Shown: one piece after another, positions 32,272 through 39,857 of the stretch
How positions within the stretch are numbered: the stretch's first letter is position 1
How the letters are laid out: each line of letters opens with the position of its first letter
Source: Bradyrhizobium sp. AUGA SZCCT0176
GTDB lineage: Bacteria; Pseudomonadota; Alphaproteobacteria; Rhizobiales; Xanthobacteraceae
Direction: 5' to 3'
Assembly (NCBI RefSeq): GCF_018130145.1
Contig: NZ_JAFCMB010000011.1
Location: forward strand, 1-64,000
DNA: 64,000 nt
The notes under the pieces: model-generated
The model's input: only the letters and a program-made list of their open reading frames with translations
Told to the model about the DNA's origin: nothing
Databases searched by the model: none
Made by a program: the position numbers and the translations under genes

Positions 32272-33291
32272 TTATGAGGCCAGAAGATCCTTCAGCTTCG
32301 TGTCGATGAAGTCGACATCCTTCGGATTGGTGCCGGGACCGCCCGCGAAATGCCCCCAGATCGAGGGCACCGGCATGAACTCGGCGTTCGGCATATGCGC
32401 CACCTCGAACTTGCTGTCCTCGGGCGGGAAGTACAGGTCGGTCTGGCCGGGCATGACGAAGGCCTTCGCCTTGATCGCACCGAGCGCGGCCTTGAAGTCA
32501 CCCTTGTACAATTCGTTGTCGCTGATATCACCGTTCTGCCAGGTCCACAGCATGGTCAGGAGATTGTTGGGATCCTTTGGCAGGAAGAAGCCCTCCCAGA
32601 ACGCGACCAGGAAATCCTCCAGCGAGGAATAGCCCAGCACCTCGAGGTCGAGCTTCTCGCGGTAGAAAGCCTGCGAGAATCCCCAGCCGGCATAGACCCG
32701 CGCAGCAGCCCTGAGGCCGCGGGCCGGCTTTTCGGTGTACCAGCCTTCCTTCCAGGCGGCATCCGCCGTAAGCGCGGCCTTGACGCCTTCGAGAAACACA
32801 AAATTGTGCCGTGAGCATTTCGCCGAGCCGCAGAACGGCGCGATCAAATCCATCATGTCGGGATAGAGCGCGCCCCAATGGAAGGTCTGCAGCGCGCCCA
32901 TCGACCAGCCGGTGACGAGCCGGATATGCTCGATGCCGAATTTCTCGGTGACGAGGCGGTGCTGCACCCGCACATTGTCGCAGGCCGTCACCTGCGGAAA
33001 GCGCGGACCGTTGTAAGGCTCCGGCGTGTTGCTCGGCGACGATGACAGCCCGTTGCCGAGCATGTTCGGGATGATGATGAAGTATTTCTTCGGATCGAGC
33101 GCGCGGCCTTCACCGATCAGCCATTCATTGTCGTAGTGCTGGCCCGAATACCAGGTCGGATAGACGATGACATTGTCCTTCTTCGGGCTGAGCGTGCCGA
33201 ACGTCTTGTAGGCCAGCTTGCAGTCGCGAATCGTCGCGCCGCGCTGCAGCTTGACGTCGCCGAGATCGTAGATTTCGTAATCGAGACTCAT
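32272..33291 (-). CDS. MetX-like alpha/beta hydrolase
   Basis: A 339-residue alpha/beta-hydrolase fold protein of the homoserine O-acetyltransferase-like group. The nucleophile is Ser130 in VTGWSMGALQ; the acid is probably the Asp in PGQTDLYFPPED near residue 290, and the His is in SIWGHFAGGPG near 320. It is close to MetX in architecture, but the NMLGNGLSSSP oxyanion segment and the amidase locus context argue for a hydrolase or amidase-associated esterase rather than methionine synthesis. It lies in the amiE-permease-hydrolase series, 74 bases after the permease. Reaction unknown. Confidence 0.82.
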   Translation of the reverse strand: MSLDYEIYDLGDVKLQRGATIRDCKLAYKTFGTLSPKKDNVIVYPTWYSGQHYDNEWLIGEGRALDPKKYFIIIPNMLGNGLSSSPSNTPEPYNGPRFPQVTACDNVRVQHRLVTEKFGIEHIRLVTGWSMGALQTFHWGALYPDMMDLIAPFCGSAKCSRHNFVFLEGVKAALTADAAWKEGWYTEKPARGLRAAARVYAGWGFSQAFYREKLDLEVLGYSSLEDFLVAFWEGFFLPKDPNNLLTMLWTWQNGDISDNELYKGDFKAALGAIKAKAFVMPGQTDLYFPPEDSKFEVAHMPNAEFMPVPSIWGHFAGGPGTNPKDVDFIDTKLKDLLAS

Positions 33292-33365
33292 GATAAATGC
33301 CCTCGTTCAGGTTATGCCGGAGAAGCGGGTCGGCCTCCGTGAAGGCAGGCCGTCTTTTGGGAGCG

Positions 33366-34706
33366 TCAGAGCGGCTTCGCCACGGCGACCCGTGATCTGG
33401 CGATGGCGTAATAGGCGATGCTCGCAACCAGCGCCGCCGAGATCGCGGTCGACAGATATGGCATCCGCTCCTCGACGATGAAGGCGCAGACCGAACCAGC
33501 CGCCCAGGCGATGAACGCGTCAGGCCGCCAGTCGGCCTCGATCTTCGCATCCGGCCGGATCAGATACTGGTCGACCAGGATGACGGCGCCGATCGGCGGC
33601 ACCAGGATGCCGAGCAGCGACAGCCACTGGATGAAGAACGCCCACACATTGCCGGCGGCGACGACGATGCCGATGGCGCCGAGGATCACTGCCATCATGC
33701 GCATGTGGTTGCCGAGGATACGCGACCAGCCGGTTGCTGCATTGTAGAGGCAGTGCGAGCAGACCGAACCGAGATTGACGTAAAGGAACAGGAATGCCAG
33801 CGCGCTCAGCCACGCCATCTGTTTGCCGTTCATGTAGCCGAACATGTTGTCGGCGCCGAACGGATTTGCGTTCGGCACCGCCAGCGCCGCCGTCATCACG
33901 CCGCCGACCAGCATCGCGATCAGATTGGCGAACGGAAACGCGCTGAAGGTGGCCAGCAGCGACGCCGTCGGCGTCTTGGCCCAGCGGTTGAAATCCGCGG
34001 TCACCGTGCCGGCGTCGATGAACAGCGCCAGCACCACCGTGAGACCGACGCCCATCGACATGGTGGCGACGCCGTTATTGCCGGCATAGTTGAAGATCGC
34101 CGACGCCGAGCTGGTGGACGCGGCGTCGAACGCGACGAACAGGCCGAGCACAACGAACAGCGGCACCGACACCAGCCCGATATAGTGCAGTCCCTTCACG
34201 CCGACGAAGGTGATGCCGATATAAAGGATCCCGGCGATGACCGTCATGGCGACATAGTTCAATCCATAGGTCGAACTGACGAGCGCGCCGGTGATCCCGG
34301 TCTGCACCGCGTACCAGCCGAGCAGCAGGGTCGACAGCAGGCCGGATGCGAACACGTAGCCCTTCTTGCCGAACACGATGCTCGCAATCAAAGCAAAGTT
34401 CATGCCGCGCTTGGTGCCGATCAGGCCGAGCAGCCCGACATAGGCGAACATGATGAGGTTACCGATGATCATCGCCGTCAGCGCCCGCGAAAAGCCCATG
34501 CCGAGCACGAGGATCGAGCCGGTCATGGCGCCAGTAATAATCATGGGAAAGCCGAGCCAGACCATCGTGACCGAGAACGCGCTGTGGCGCGCGCGCATCG
34601 GAACCGGTTCGTGCTCATATTCGCTGCCAAGGAGATGATCGACCTGGTCCTCGGCGGCATGGAGGCCATCCGCGGCGGAGGCGGGCTTGGGGACACTGCT
34701 ATTCAT
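33366..34706 (-). CDS. NCS1-family permease (CodB/purine-cytosine permease-like)
   Basis: A 446-residue protein with about twelve helices. NCS1 features include the first helix region FSVTMVWLGFPMIITGAMTG, the GTKRGMNFALIASIVFGKKG stretch and the DAGTVTADFNRWAKTP loop near residue 245, which is the substrate-side motif of cytosine and allantoin permeases. GGA about 9 bases upstream supports the ATG at 34706; a longer frame to 34784 is rejected. Placed between amiE and the MetX-like gene, it may bring in an amide, allantoin-like or nucleobase nitrogen source, possibly replacing the lost ABC importer. Substrate is inferred. Confidence 0.85.
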   Translation of the reverse strand: MNSSVPKPASAADGLHAAEDQVDHLLGSEYEHEPVPMRARHSAFSVTMVWLGFPMIITGAMTGSILVLGMGFSRALTAMIIGNLIMFAYVGLLGLIGTKRGMNFALIASIVFGKKGYVFASGLLSTLLLGWYAVQTGITGALVSSTYGLNYVAMTVIAGILYIGITFVGVKGLHYIGLVSVPLFVVLGLFVAFDAASTSSASAIFNYAGNNGVATMSMGVGLTVVLALFIDAGTVTADFNRWAKTPTASLLATFSAFPFANLIAMLVGGVMTAALAVPNANPFGADNMFGYMNGKQMAWLSALAFLFLYVNLGSVCSHCLYNAATGWSRILGNHMRMMAVILGAIGIVVAAGNVWAFFIQWLSLLGILVPPIGAVILVDQYLIRPDAKIEADWRPDAFIAWAAGSVCAFIVEERMPYLSTAISAALVASIAYYAIARSRVAVAKPL

Positions 34707-34918
34707 GGTTCGTCGTCCTTTGAGTGGGGGTGCAAATCGCGCATAATTTCTCGTTCCCCGTCGCGGTGGCGACGGCGGCAGCAAGCTCCGTTGTTTGTTG
34801 AGTTAGGCCTCGCTTTGCGCGGCCCACCCCGAAGTGGAGGGGCCGGCCGGCAGCGCGAATTTCCTCCCCTGCTCATGCACCGGCGGAGCGAGCCGCCGGC
34901 GCAAAGTCTCGTATGCCA

Positions 34919-35956
34919 TCAGCGATGGGCGACTTTCTTGGCCGGAATGCCCTCGATCGGACATTCCTCCACGCCCACCGTGGTGCGCGTGAACGACTCG
35001 ACCATTTCCCGCGTGCCTTCGGGATCGGCGATCCACTTGGCATAGAACTCATAAGGACACGCCGCGACGCCGCGCTCCCCTTCGCCGGAGTTTATCAAGC
35101 CGGTGTAGCCGCGGTGGACCAGCTTGAAGAGATGGTTTTGCGACTGACCGGTCCTGCGCGCGTCGCGGATCAGCGACTTCGACAATTGGGCGTACTGGAT
35201 GCCGTAGTCCTCCTCGCCGCACTCACCAAGCGTACGGCCGTCGAAGCCGACAATCGCCGAATGGCCGAAATAGGAGTAGACACCGTCGAAGCCGGCGGCA
35301 TTCGCCACCGCGACATAGACGTTGTTGGCCCAGGCCATCGCCTTGGCCATGATCACCTGCTGGTCCTTGGCCGGGTACATGTAGCCCTGGCAACGCACGA
35401 TCAGCTCGGCACCCTTCATGGCGCAGTCGCGCCAGATCTCGGGATAGTTGCCGTCGTCGCAGATGATCAGCGAGACCTTCAGTCCCTTCGGGCCATCCGA
35501 CACATAGGTGCAGTTGCCGGGATACCAGCCCTCGATCGGAACCCAGGGCATGATCTTGCGGTATTTCTGCACGATCTCGCCCTTGTCGTTCATCAGGATC
35601 AGGGTGTTGTAGGGCGCCTTCTTCGGATGCTCTTCATGCCGCTCTCCGGTGAGCGAGAACACGCCCCACACCTTCGCCTTGCGGCAGGCTTCGGCAAATA
35701 TCTCGGTCTCGTCGCCCGGCACCACGGAGGCCGTCTCGTACATCTCCTTGGAGTCGTACATGATGCCGTGCGTGGAATATTCCGGGAAGATCACGAGATC
35801 CATGCCGGGAAGGCCGGTCTTCATGCCCACCACCATGTCGGCGATCTTGCGGGCGTTGTCGAGCACCTCGGCCTTGGTGTGAAGCCGCGGCATCTTGTAG
35901 TTCACGACGGCGACGCCCACCGTGTCGTTGCTCGAAGAAATATCACCGTGCAGCAT
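34919..35956 (-). CDS. amiE: Aliphatic amidase
   Basis: A 345-residue cytoplasmic nitrilase-superfamily enzyme hydrolysing short aliphatic amides to acid and ammonia. It is very close to Pseudomonas aeruginosa AmiE from the first residues (HGDISSSNDTVGVAVVNYKM). The catalytic triad is in place: Glu59 (FPEY), Lys134 (KYRKIMPW) and Cys166 (LIICDDGNYPE). AAGGAGAGCGATAT precedes the ATG at 35956, so an upstream frame to 36010 is not used. The regulators amiC and amiR lie upstream on the same strand beyond a terminator and a decayed ABC gene. Expression is probably induced by amides through AmiR. Confidence 0.96.
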   Translation of the reverse strand: MLHGDISSSNDTVGVAVVNYKMPRLHTKAEVLDNARKIADMVVGMKTGLPGMDLVIFPEYSTHGIMYDSKEMYETASVVPGDETEIFAEACRKAKVWGVFSLTGERHEEHPKKAPYNTLILMNDKGEIVQKYRKIMPWVPIEGWYPGNCTYVSDGPKGLKVSLIICDDGNYPEIWRDCAMKGAELIVRCQGYMYPAKDQQVIMAKAMAWANNVYVAVANAAGFDGVYSYFGHSAIVGFDGRTLGECGEEDYGIQYAQLSKSLIRDARRTGQSQNHLFKLVHRGYTGLINSGEGERGVAACPYEFYAKWIADPEGTREMVESFTRTTVGVEECPIEGIPAKKVAHR

Positions 35957-36039
35957 ATATCGCTCTCCTTGCAGTTTTCTGATCACATTCCAGGTGCCGC
36001 TCCTCTGCACCGCTTACGCCCTGCCCTGCCACGCTCCGG

Positions 36040-36345
36040 TCACACCGCCATGTGGCGGTGAACCTATGCGTCGCTGAGTTCGCCGATCTCGCCCGCCGCC
36101 ACCACGCCCGCCTTCCATCATGGCGCAGCGATGCGCCGCGCGGTGAACCGCCGGAGAACACGCCGCCATTGCTGTCGAGATCGCTCATGGGATGGGAACA
36201 GCTCCGCCACCAGCGGCGGAATCTCGCGAATGCCGTCGGCGCGGGCGAACGAACCCATCAGGATGGTCTCGCGGATCGAAAAATCCGGAATGATCTCGCC
36301 GTCCCTGCGGGACATAAGCGATCCCTGCCCTGGCGCGGCATCCAT
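36040..36345 (-). pseudogene. Remnant of a UrtE/LivF-like ABC transporter ATPase
   Basis: Three frames each hold pieces of one ABC ATPase. The order on the minus strand is GIAYVPQGR (about 36330-36305), then after a one-base shift EIIPDFSIRETILMGSFARA and IREIPPLVAELFP, then after another shift SDLDSNGGVFSGG (the ABC signature), then a deletion that removes Walker B and the H-loop, then VVAAGEIGELSDA, a stop, and VHRHMAV ending at 36040. The best match is the last ATPase of urea or short-chain amide importers (UrtE type). It lies between amiR and amiE, just where amide operons often carry such an importer. Everything upstream of GIAYVPQG, including the Walker A part, is missing. Confidence 0.85.
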
Positions 36346-36511
36346 TCCCGAGAGACCTACGTCTGCTGACCGCCATAATCACACTCCCCCATGTGTCCAG
36401 GCACACCTAGCCGTTCGCGCCGAAGCACGTTATTTGGTTCCGAAAAACTCCCAGAGCGGATCGAGCCTCCGAAAACGCACGTAGCGTCGGCGGTGAGTCT
36501 CGGCCCAAAAG

Positions 36512-36550
36512 CAAAAAAGCCCGACAGATCCTCGCGGATCTTTCGGGCTT
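36512..36550 (-). terminator. Terminator between amiR and amiE
   Basis: On the minus strand AAGCCCGA pairs with TCGGGCTT (36543-36550 with 36517-36524), enclosing GATCC/GGATC with a GCGA loop, followed by a T-run. It lies about 80 bases after the amiR stop. ANTAR proteins like AmiR act by preventing such terminators from forming, so this may be the controlled site for amiE; the classic paired hexaloop hairpins were not clearly identified. Confidence 0.8.
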
Positions 36551-36630
36551 ACCTAGCCAATGCCAAACCAGCAACATCGATGGTTCGGCGAACGTCGTTG
36601 GAAGATTTTTCTTCAGCGACGTATCAAAAA

Positions 36631-37239
36631 CTAATCACCTTTCACGCGGTATTGCAATAGCTCATTTGCGTGGATGATTGCGGCTGCCATGTCGTCCATC
36701 GACAAGCGCTTCGACATCGCCTGACGACGAATGCTTTCGTAAGCTTCCGCTTCATTCAAGCCCTGCCCGTCCATCAGGATCACTTTCGCCTTCTGAATGC
36801 GTTGCATGCCGGCGATCTTGCGCTCCAGTTTGCGCACGCGTTTATCGGCATCGCGCCGTTCGAGCCACAGGCTGCGCGCGATCGTGATGTTGGTGAGAAC
36901 GCCGAACGGGCGAATGGGCCGCTCGATCACGGCGACCGCACCCGCCTCGAGCACAAGCTGCAGCGTCGACGGGTCTTCGTAGCTGACCACCGCGATCAAC
37001 GTCGGGCGGTGGCTATCATCCGATCTCAAAAGCCGCTGAATTTCCTGACGGACATCGTGCTCGATCGCCAGCAGCACGATGTCGGCGCCATCGGCCCAGC
37101 AATCCGGCACGGGCCATTGGGTTTCAACCATGCAACCGATGCGGCGGAGATGCTCGACCAGTTTCGTGCGTTCGGTGTCCGGCGGATGCACGACGTGGAC
37201 CCGCAACCCCCGCAAGTCACGAAGAATTTGGATTGCCAC
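36631..37239 (-). CDS. amiR: ANTAR-domain antiterminator, AmiR type
   Basis: A 202-residue RNA-binding regulator. Residues 10-125 form a receiver-like domain without the phosphorylatable Asp pattern (DIVLLAIEHDV at the usual position), as in AmiR, which is controlled by AmiC binding instead of phosphorylation. A coiled coil (residues 125-150, RRDADKRVRKLERKIAGM) leads to the ANTAR domain at about 145-195 (KAKVILMDGQGLNEAEAYES, RRQAMSKRLSMDDMA). It begins with GTG after GGAGAACTGGAA, 24 bases behind amiC. It should let RNA polymerase read through a terminator in the leader of the amidase genes when amides are present. Confidence 0.9.
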   Translation of the reverse strand: MAIQILRDLRGLRVHVVHPPDTERTKLVEHLRRIGCMVETQWPVPDCWADGADIVLLAIEHDVRQEIQRLLRSDDSHRPTLIAVVSYEDPSTLQLVLEAGAVAVIERPIRPFGVLTNITIARSLWLERRDADKRVRKLERKIAGMQRIQKAKVILMDGQGLNEAEAYESIRRQAMSKRLSMDDMAAAIIHANELLQYRVKGD

Positions 37240-37263
37240 TTCCAGTTCTCCGTTACGGGGTGC

Positions 37264-38430
37264 TCATGAGTGGAGCAGCGGCAGTTCGTCGACCGACCAG
37301 TCGTCCAGGCTCTGGACGACACAGTAAGGATCCGGCTTGACACGAACGCCGGGATTCCACACTGCCTGAAAGCGGCCGTTGCGGTCTAGGCGCGCGATGC
37401 GCGGCCAGAGATAAGTGTGGTTGTTCTCCGGATCGATCCGCACCCGCCCCTGCGGCGCGTCGAATTCGGAATCGCGCAAATTCGCCAGCACCTGCTCGGG
37501 ATCATCCGTGCCGCATTTCGCCACCGCCCGCATCGCCAGATGCAGCTGGAAATAGGAGGCTTCCGCGCCCGCGGTGACCGGCGCGTCGGCGCCGTATTTT
37601 TCCTTGAAGCTGGTGACGAAGCGCCGGGCGGCCGATGACGACAGCGTTTCGAAAAACGGAGCGGCAGTGATATGTCCTTCGGCGGCCTCTGCACCCATCT
37701 CGGCAACCTCGGCCTCGCTGGTGGTCAGGCTCGCAATCGGCATGCGCGTGGGATCGAACCCCGATGCCCGATAGGCGCCGTAGAGCACGGCCGTGCCGCT
37801 GCCCACCACAGTCGAGAAGATGACGTCCGGTGAGGTCTTCTTGATCCGATCGATGACCCGCTCAAAGTCCTTCGGCTCGGGATAAAGCGGAACGTAGATC
37901 TCATCGAGGACCTTACCCTTCCCCTGGCTGACGAAGTCGCCCATCACGCGATTGGATTCATAGGGATAGATGTAGTTCGAGCCGACGAACAGAAACCGGT
38001 TGCCGTAGGCCGAGAGCAGGAACCTTGCGAGTTGAAGCGAGTTCTGGTTGGGCGCTGCGCCGGTATAAATACAGTGACGTGAATACTCGAATCCTTCGTA
38101 GAGGGTGGGATAGAACAGCAGGCCCCGATGAGCCTCGGCCACCGGCAGCACGGCTTTTCGCGTGCTTGACATGTAGCAGCCGAACAGCAGCTTTATCTTG
38201 TCTACCTGAAACAGCCGTTCCGCCAAGGAACGAAATTTTTTCGGATCGGATACCGGATCATACATTACGGGCTCTATGGGCCGGCCAAGTACGCCGCCGC
38301 TCGCATTGATCTCCTCAATCGCCAGCAGCGTCGCATTGAGCTGCGTCCGCTCGATCGCCGAGGTCACGCCGGTCTGCGAAAACAGCACGCCGACACGCCA
38401 TGGGCCCGAATTATCCTCGACCAACGCCAT
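37264..38430 (-). CDS. amiC: AmiC-like amide sensor (periplasmic-binding fold)
   Basis: A 388-residue type I periplasmic-binding-fold protein without signal peptide, hence cytoplasmic as for AmiC. Recognisable segments are RVGVLFSQTGVTSAIERTQL at the N-terminus, GCYMSSTRKAVLPVAEAHRG near residue 95, and the end PDPYCVVQSLDDW. AmiC holds AmiR inactive until an amide binds. An ATG at 38430 is favoured over a GTG at 38445 because GCGGAG lies about 12 bases before it. Upstream is decayed DNA, so its own promoter must lie in 38431-38600. An alternative reading is UrtA-like transport binding protein, but the missing signal peptide and the adjacent amiR speak for the sensor. Confidence 0.88.
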   Translation of the reverse strand: MALVEDNSGPWRVGVLFSQTGVTSAIERTQLNATLLAIEEINASGGVLGRPIEPVMYDPVSDPKKFRSLAERLFQVDKIKLLFGCYMSSTRKAVLPVAEAHRGLLFYPTLYEGFEYSRHCIYTGAAPNQNSLQLARFLLSAYGNRFLFVGSNYIYPYESNRVMGDFVSQGKGKVLDEIYVPLYPEPKDFERVIDRIKKTSPDVIFSTVVGSGTAVLYGAYRASGFDPTRMPIASLTTSEAEVAEMGAEAAEGHITAAPFFETLSSSAARRFVTSFKEKYGADAPVTAGAEASYFQLHLAMRAVAKCGTDDPEQVLANLRDSEFDAPQGRVRIDPENNHTYLWPRIARLDRNGRFQAVWNPGVRVKPDPYCVVQSLDDWSVDELPLLHS

Positions 38431-39269
38431 AGTAAGCCAAATCACTCCGCATGCAGCAAGATGATCCCAACCTGCTCGTCGGAGCTTATTACCGAATTGA
38501 CGCGATTGGAAAGATGCCTGTTGGATTATTATTGGTTGCCCTCCCGTCGAACCGGATAACTCGGCACACCAGGTAACGGCTGGGGGACAGGCTGGACGGT
38601 GGAGAACACACCCAAGCCGTACTTCCGCATTGAACGCAGGCGGCTTCGATTCGCGGGAGCTGTGACGGACTGCTCACCGCATGGATCGCGCGACGACAGA
38701 GGTCCCTGGAAGAGAACGAAAGATTGCCCTTTGCTTCTGTGTCGACATGCACCGGATTTTTCAGACCTACATTGACGGTCTCTGCGAAGCACGGATTTGA
38801 CGGTGCTTCGGGAAAGCATGGTACAGGCAACTCGGCCTGCTCTACGCTGATTGTCTCTGGATTTTCTTTGACGACACTTTCATGATACCGACGATGGGTC
38901 CGAACGTCTCCTCGCATCATCACACGCATGGTGTGATCGACATCGATCAGAACCTGCGGCATCAGGTAAGCCGTTCCGGCTCGATCGACCACAAAATGCC
39001 TGGCGTCAATCAACGGACGCGCTCCTCTGGCAAGGGCCTTCCTGGTATGGACACGTACTGTATCGGCGAAGCGCGCGCTTGCCATCGCGGCGCAATGTTG
39101 GCGTAGTTCGGGAAACATCTCAACAAAACGCGAGGATGGATTTTCTGTTACGCTGCAGACGGCCGACGCCGTAAGGCCGGCGTGGCCCGCGCGACCATCC
39201 GTGGTGACGTATTGACCGCCGCGCCAAGACACGCCTTCGCATTGCGGTAGTCGCATGCCGTAGCTTCGA
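38431..39269. other. Apparently decayed region upstream of amiC
   Basis: A 276-codon minus-strand frame (38489-39319) is open but its translation has no family signal, changes composition along its length, and overlaps the 26-base repeat at 39086-39111. I see no supported gene; the region probably combines the amiC promoter with degenerate DNA. Confidence 0.4.
39086..39111. repeat. 26-bp dispersed repeat, copy B
   Basis: Identical to 28330-28355 over 26 bases; flanks do not match. Both copies lie in gene-poor DNA on either side of the amide locus, 10.7 kb apart in direct orientation. Confidence 0.75.
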
Positions 39270-39450
39270 TCAGCTTTCCGCCGTCGCCATCCGCCATAAC
39301 GTTTCCACCAACACCGCATATCCCTTGTCGAGGGCTTCCGGATCGGTGAACTCGCGCGGATTGTGACTGAGCCCGCCCCGACCTGGCACGAAGATCAGGG
39401 AGGCGGGAATGCGTTTCTGGATTGCCAGCGCATCGCCGTGGTGTGCCAGC
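39270..39450 (-). pseudogene. C-terminal fragment of an M20-type amidohydrolase
   Basis: On the minus strand, HGDALAIQKRIPASLIFVPG followed by RGGLSHNPREFTDPEALDKG and VLVETL corresponds to the C-terminus of N-carbamoyl-L-amino-acid or allantoate amidohydrolases (GAGHDA...IP..M.FVP..GG.SH.P.E). The stop at 39270 is intact, while everything upstream of about 39450 is missing. There the sequence joins an unrelated plus-strand fragment. Only about one seventh of the gene is left, so it is not functional. Confidence 0.7.
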
Positions 39451-39777
39451 GGCGATGAAGGACGCCTTTCCGAGCAGGCCTTCCTTCGCGATTTTGCCGG
39501 CGACCTGCCGGAAGCGAACGCCAGGGTGTACGCCGTGCAGCAGCCGTTCCACAAGGCTCTGCTGGCCGGCAAGACCACGCACGCGGCCTGGCGATCGAAG
39601 CCGAGCTACTACGCGGTCTCCACGGACGACCGCACCATCACCCCGGACCTTGAGCGCTTCATCGCCAAGCGGATGGGCGCCAAGACTATCGAGGTAAAGG
39701 CCAGCCATCTCTCGCTGATCTCCCGTCGCGACGAAATCACGCGGCTGATCCTCGAAGCCGCGGGACAGCAAGCCTGA
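39450..39777 (+). pseudogene. C-terminal fragment of an alpha/beta hydrolase
   Basis: The plus-strand frame from about 39450 reads EGRLSEQAFLRDFAGDLPEA, then VQQPFHKALLAGKTTHAAW and RSKPSYYAVSTDDRTITPDL up to KASHLSLISRRDEITRLILE. This is the C-terminal third of a widespread rhizobial alpha/beta hydrolase, with the late Asp (DDRTI) and catalytic His (SHLSL) but without the nucleophile elbow. The translation upstream of 39450 does not belong to it; it is the antisense of the amidohydrolase fragment. It is the remainder of a deletion or inversion junction. Confidence 0.7.
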
Positions 39778-39857
39778 CGAACGCCGCCGAGCGCATCAAC
39801 GCAATTGGTGCATCCTGACCGTGGTTACGCGAAGATCCACGCTCGCTATTGATGCTG

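Noticed and set aside
36512..36550. The amiR-amiE terminator itself as the ANTAR RNA target
   Set aside because: Its loop is a GCGA tetraloop, not the hexaloop pair recognised by ANTAR proteins; the target, if present, would have to be an alternative fold.
38489..39319. A 276-codon minus-strand frame upstream of amiC
   Set aside because: No recognisable domain, irregular composition, overlaps the dispersed 26-bp repeat; treated as decayed DNA.
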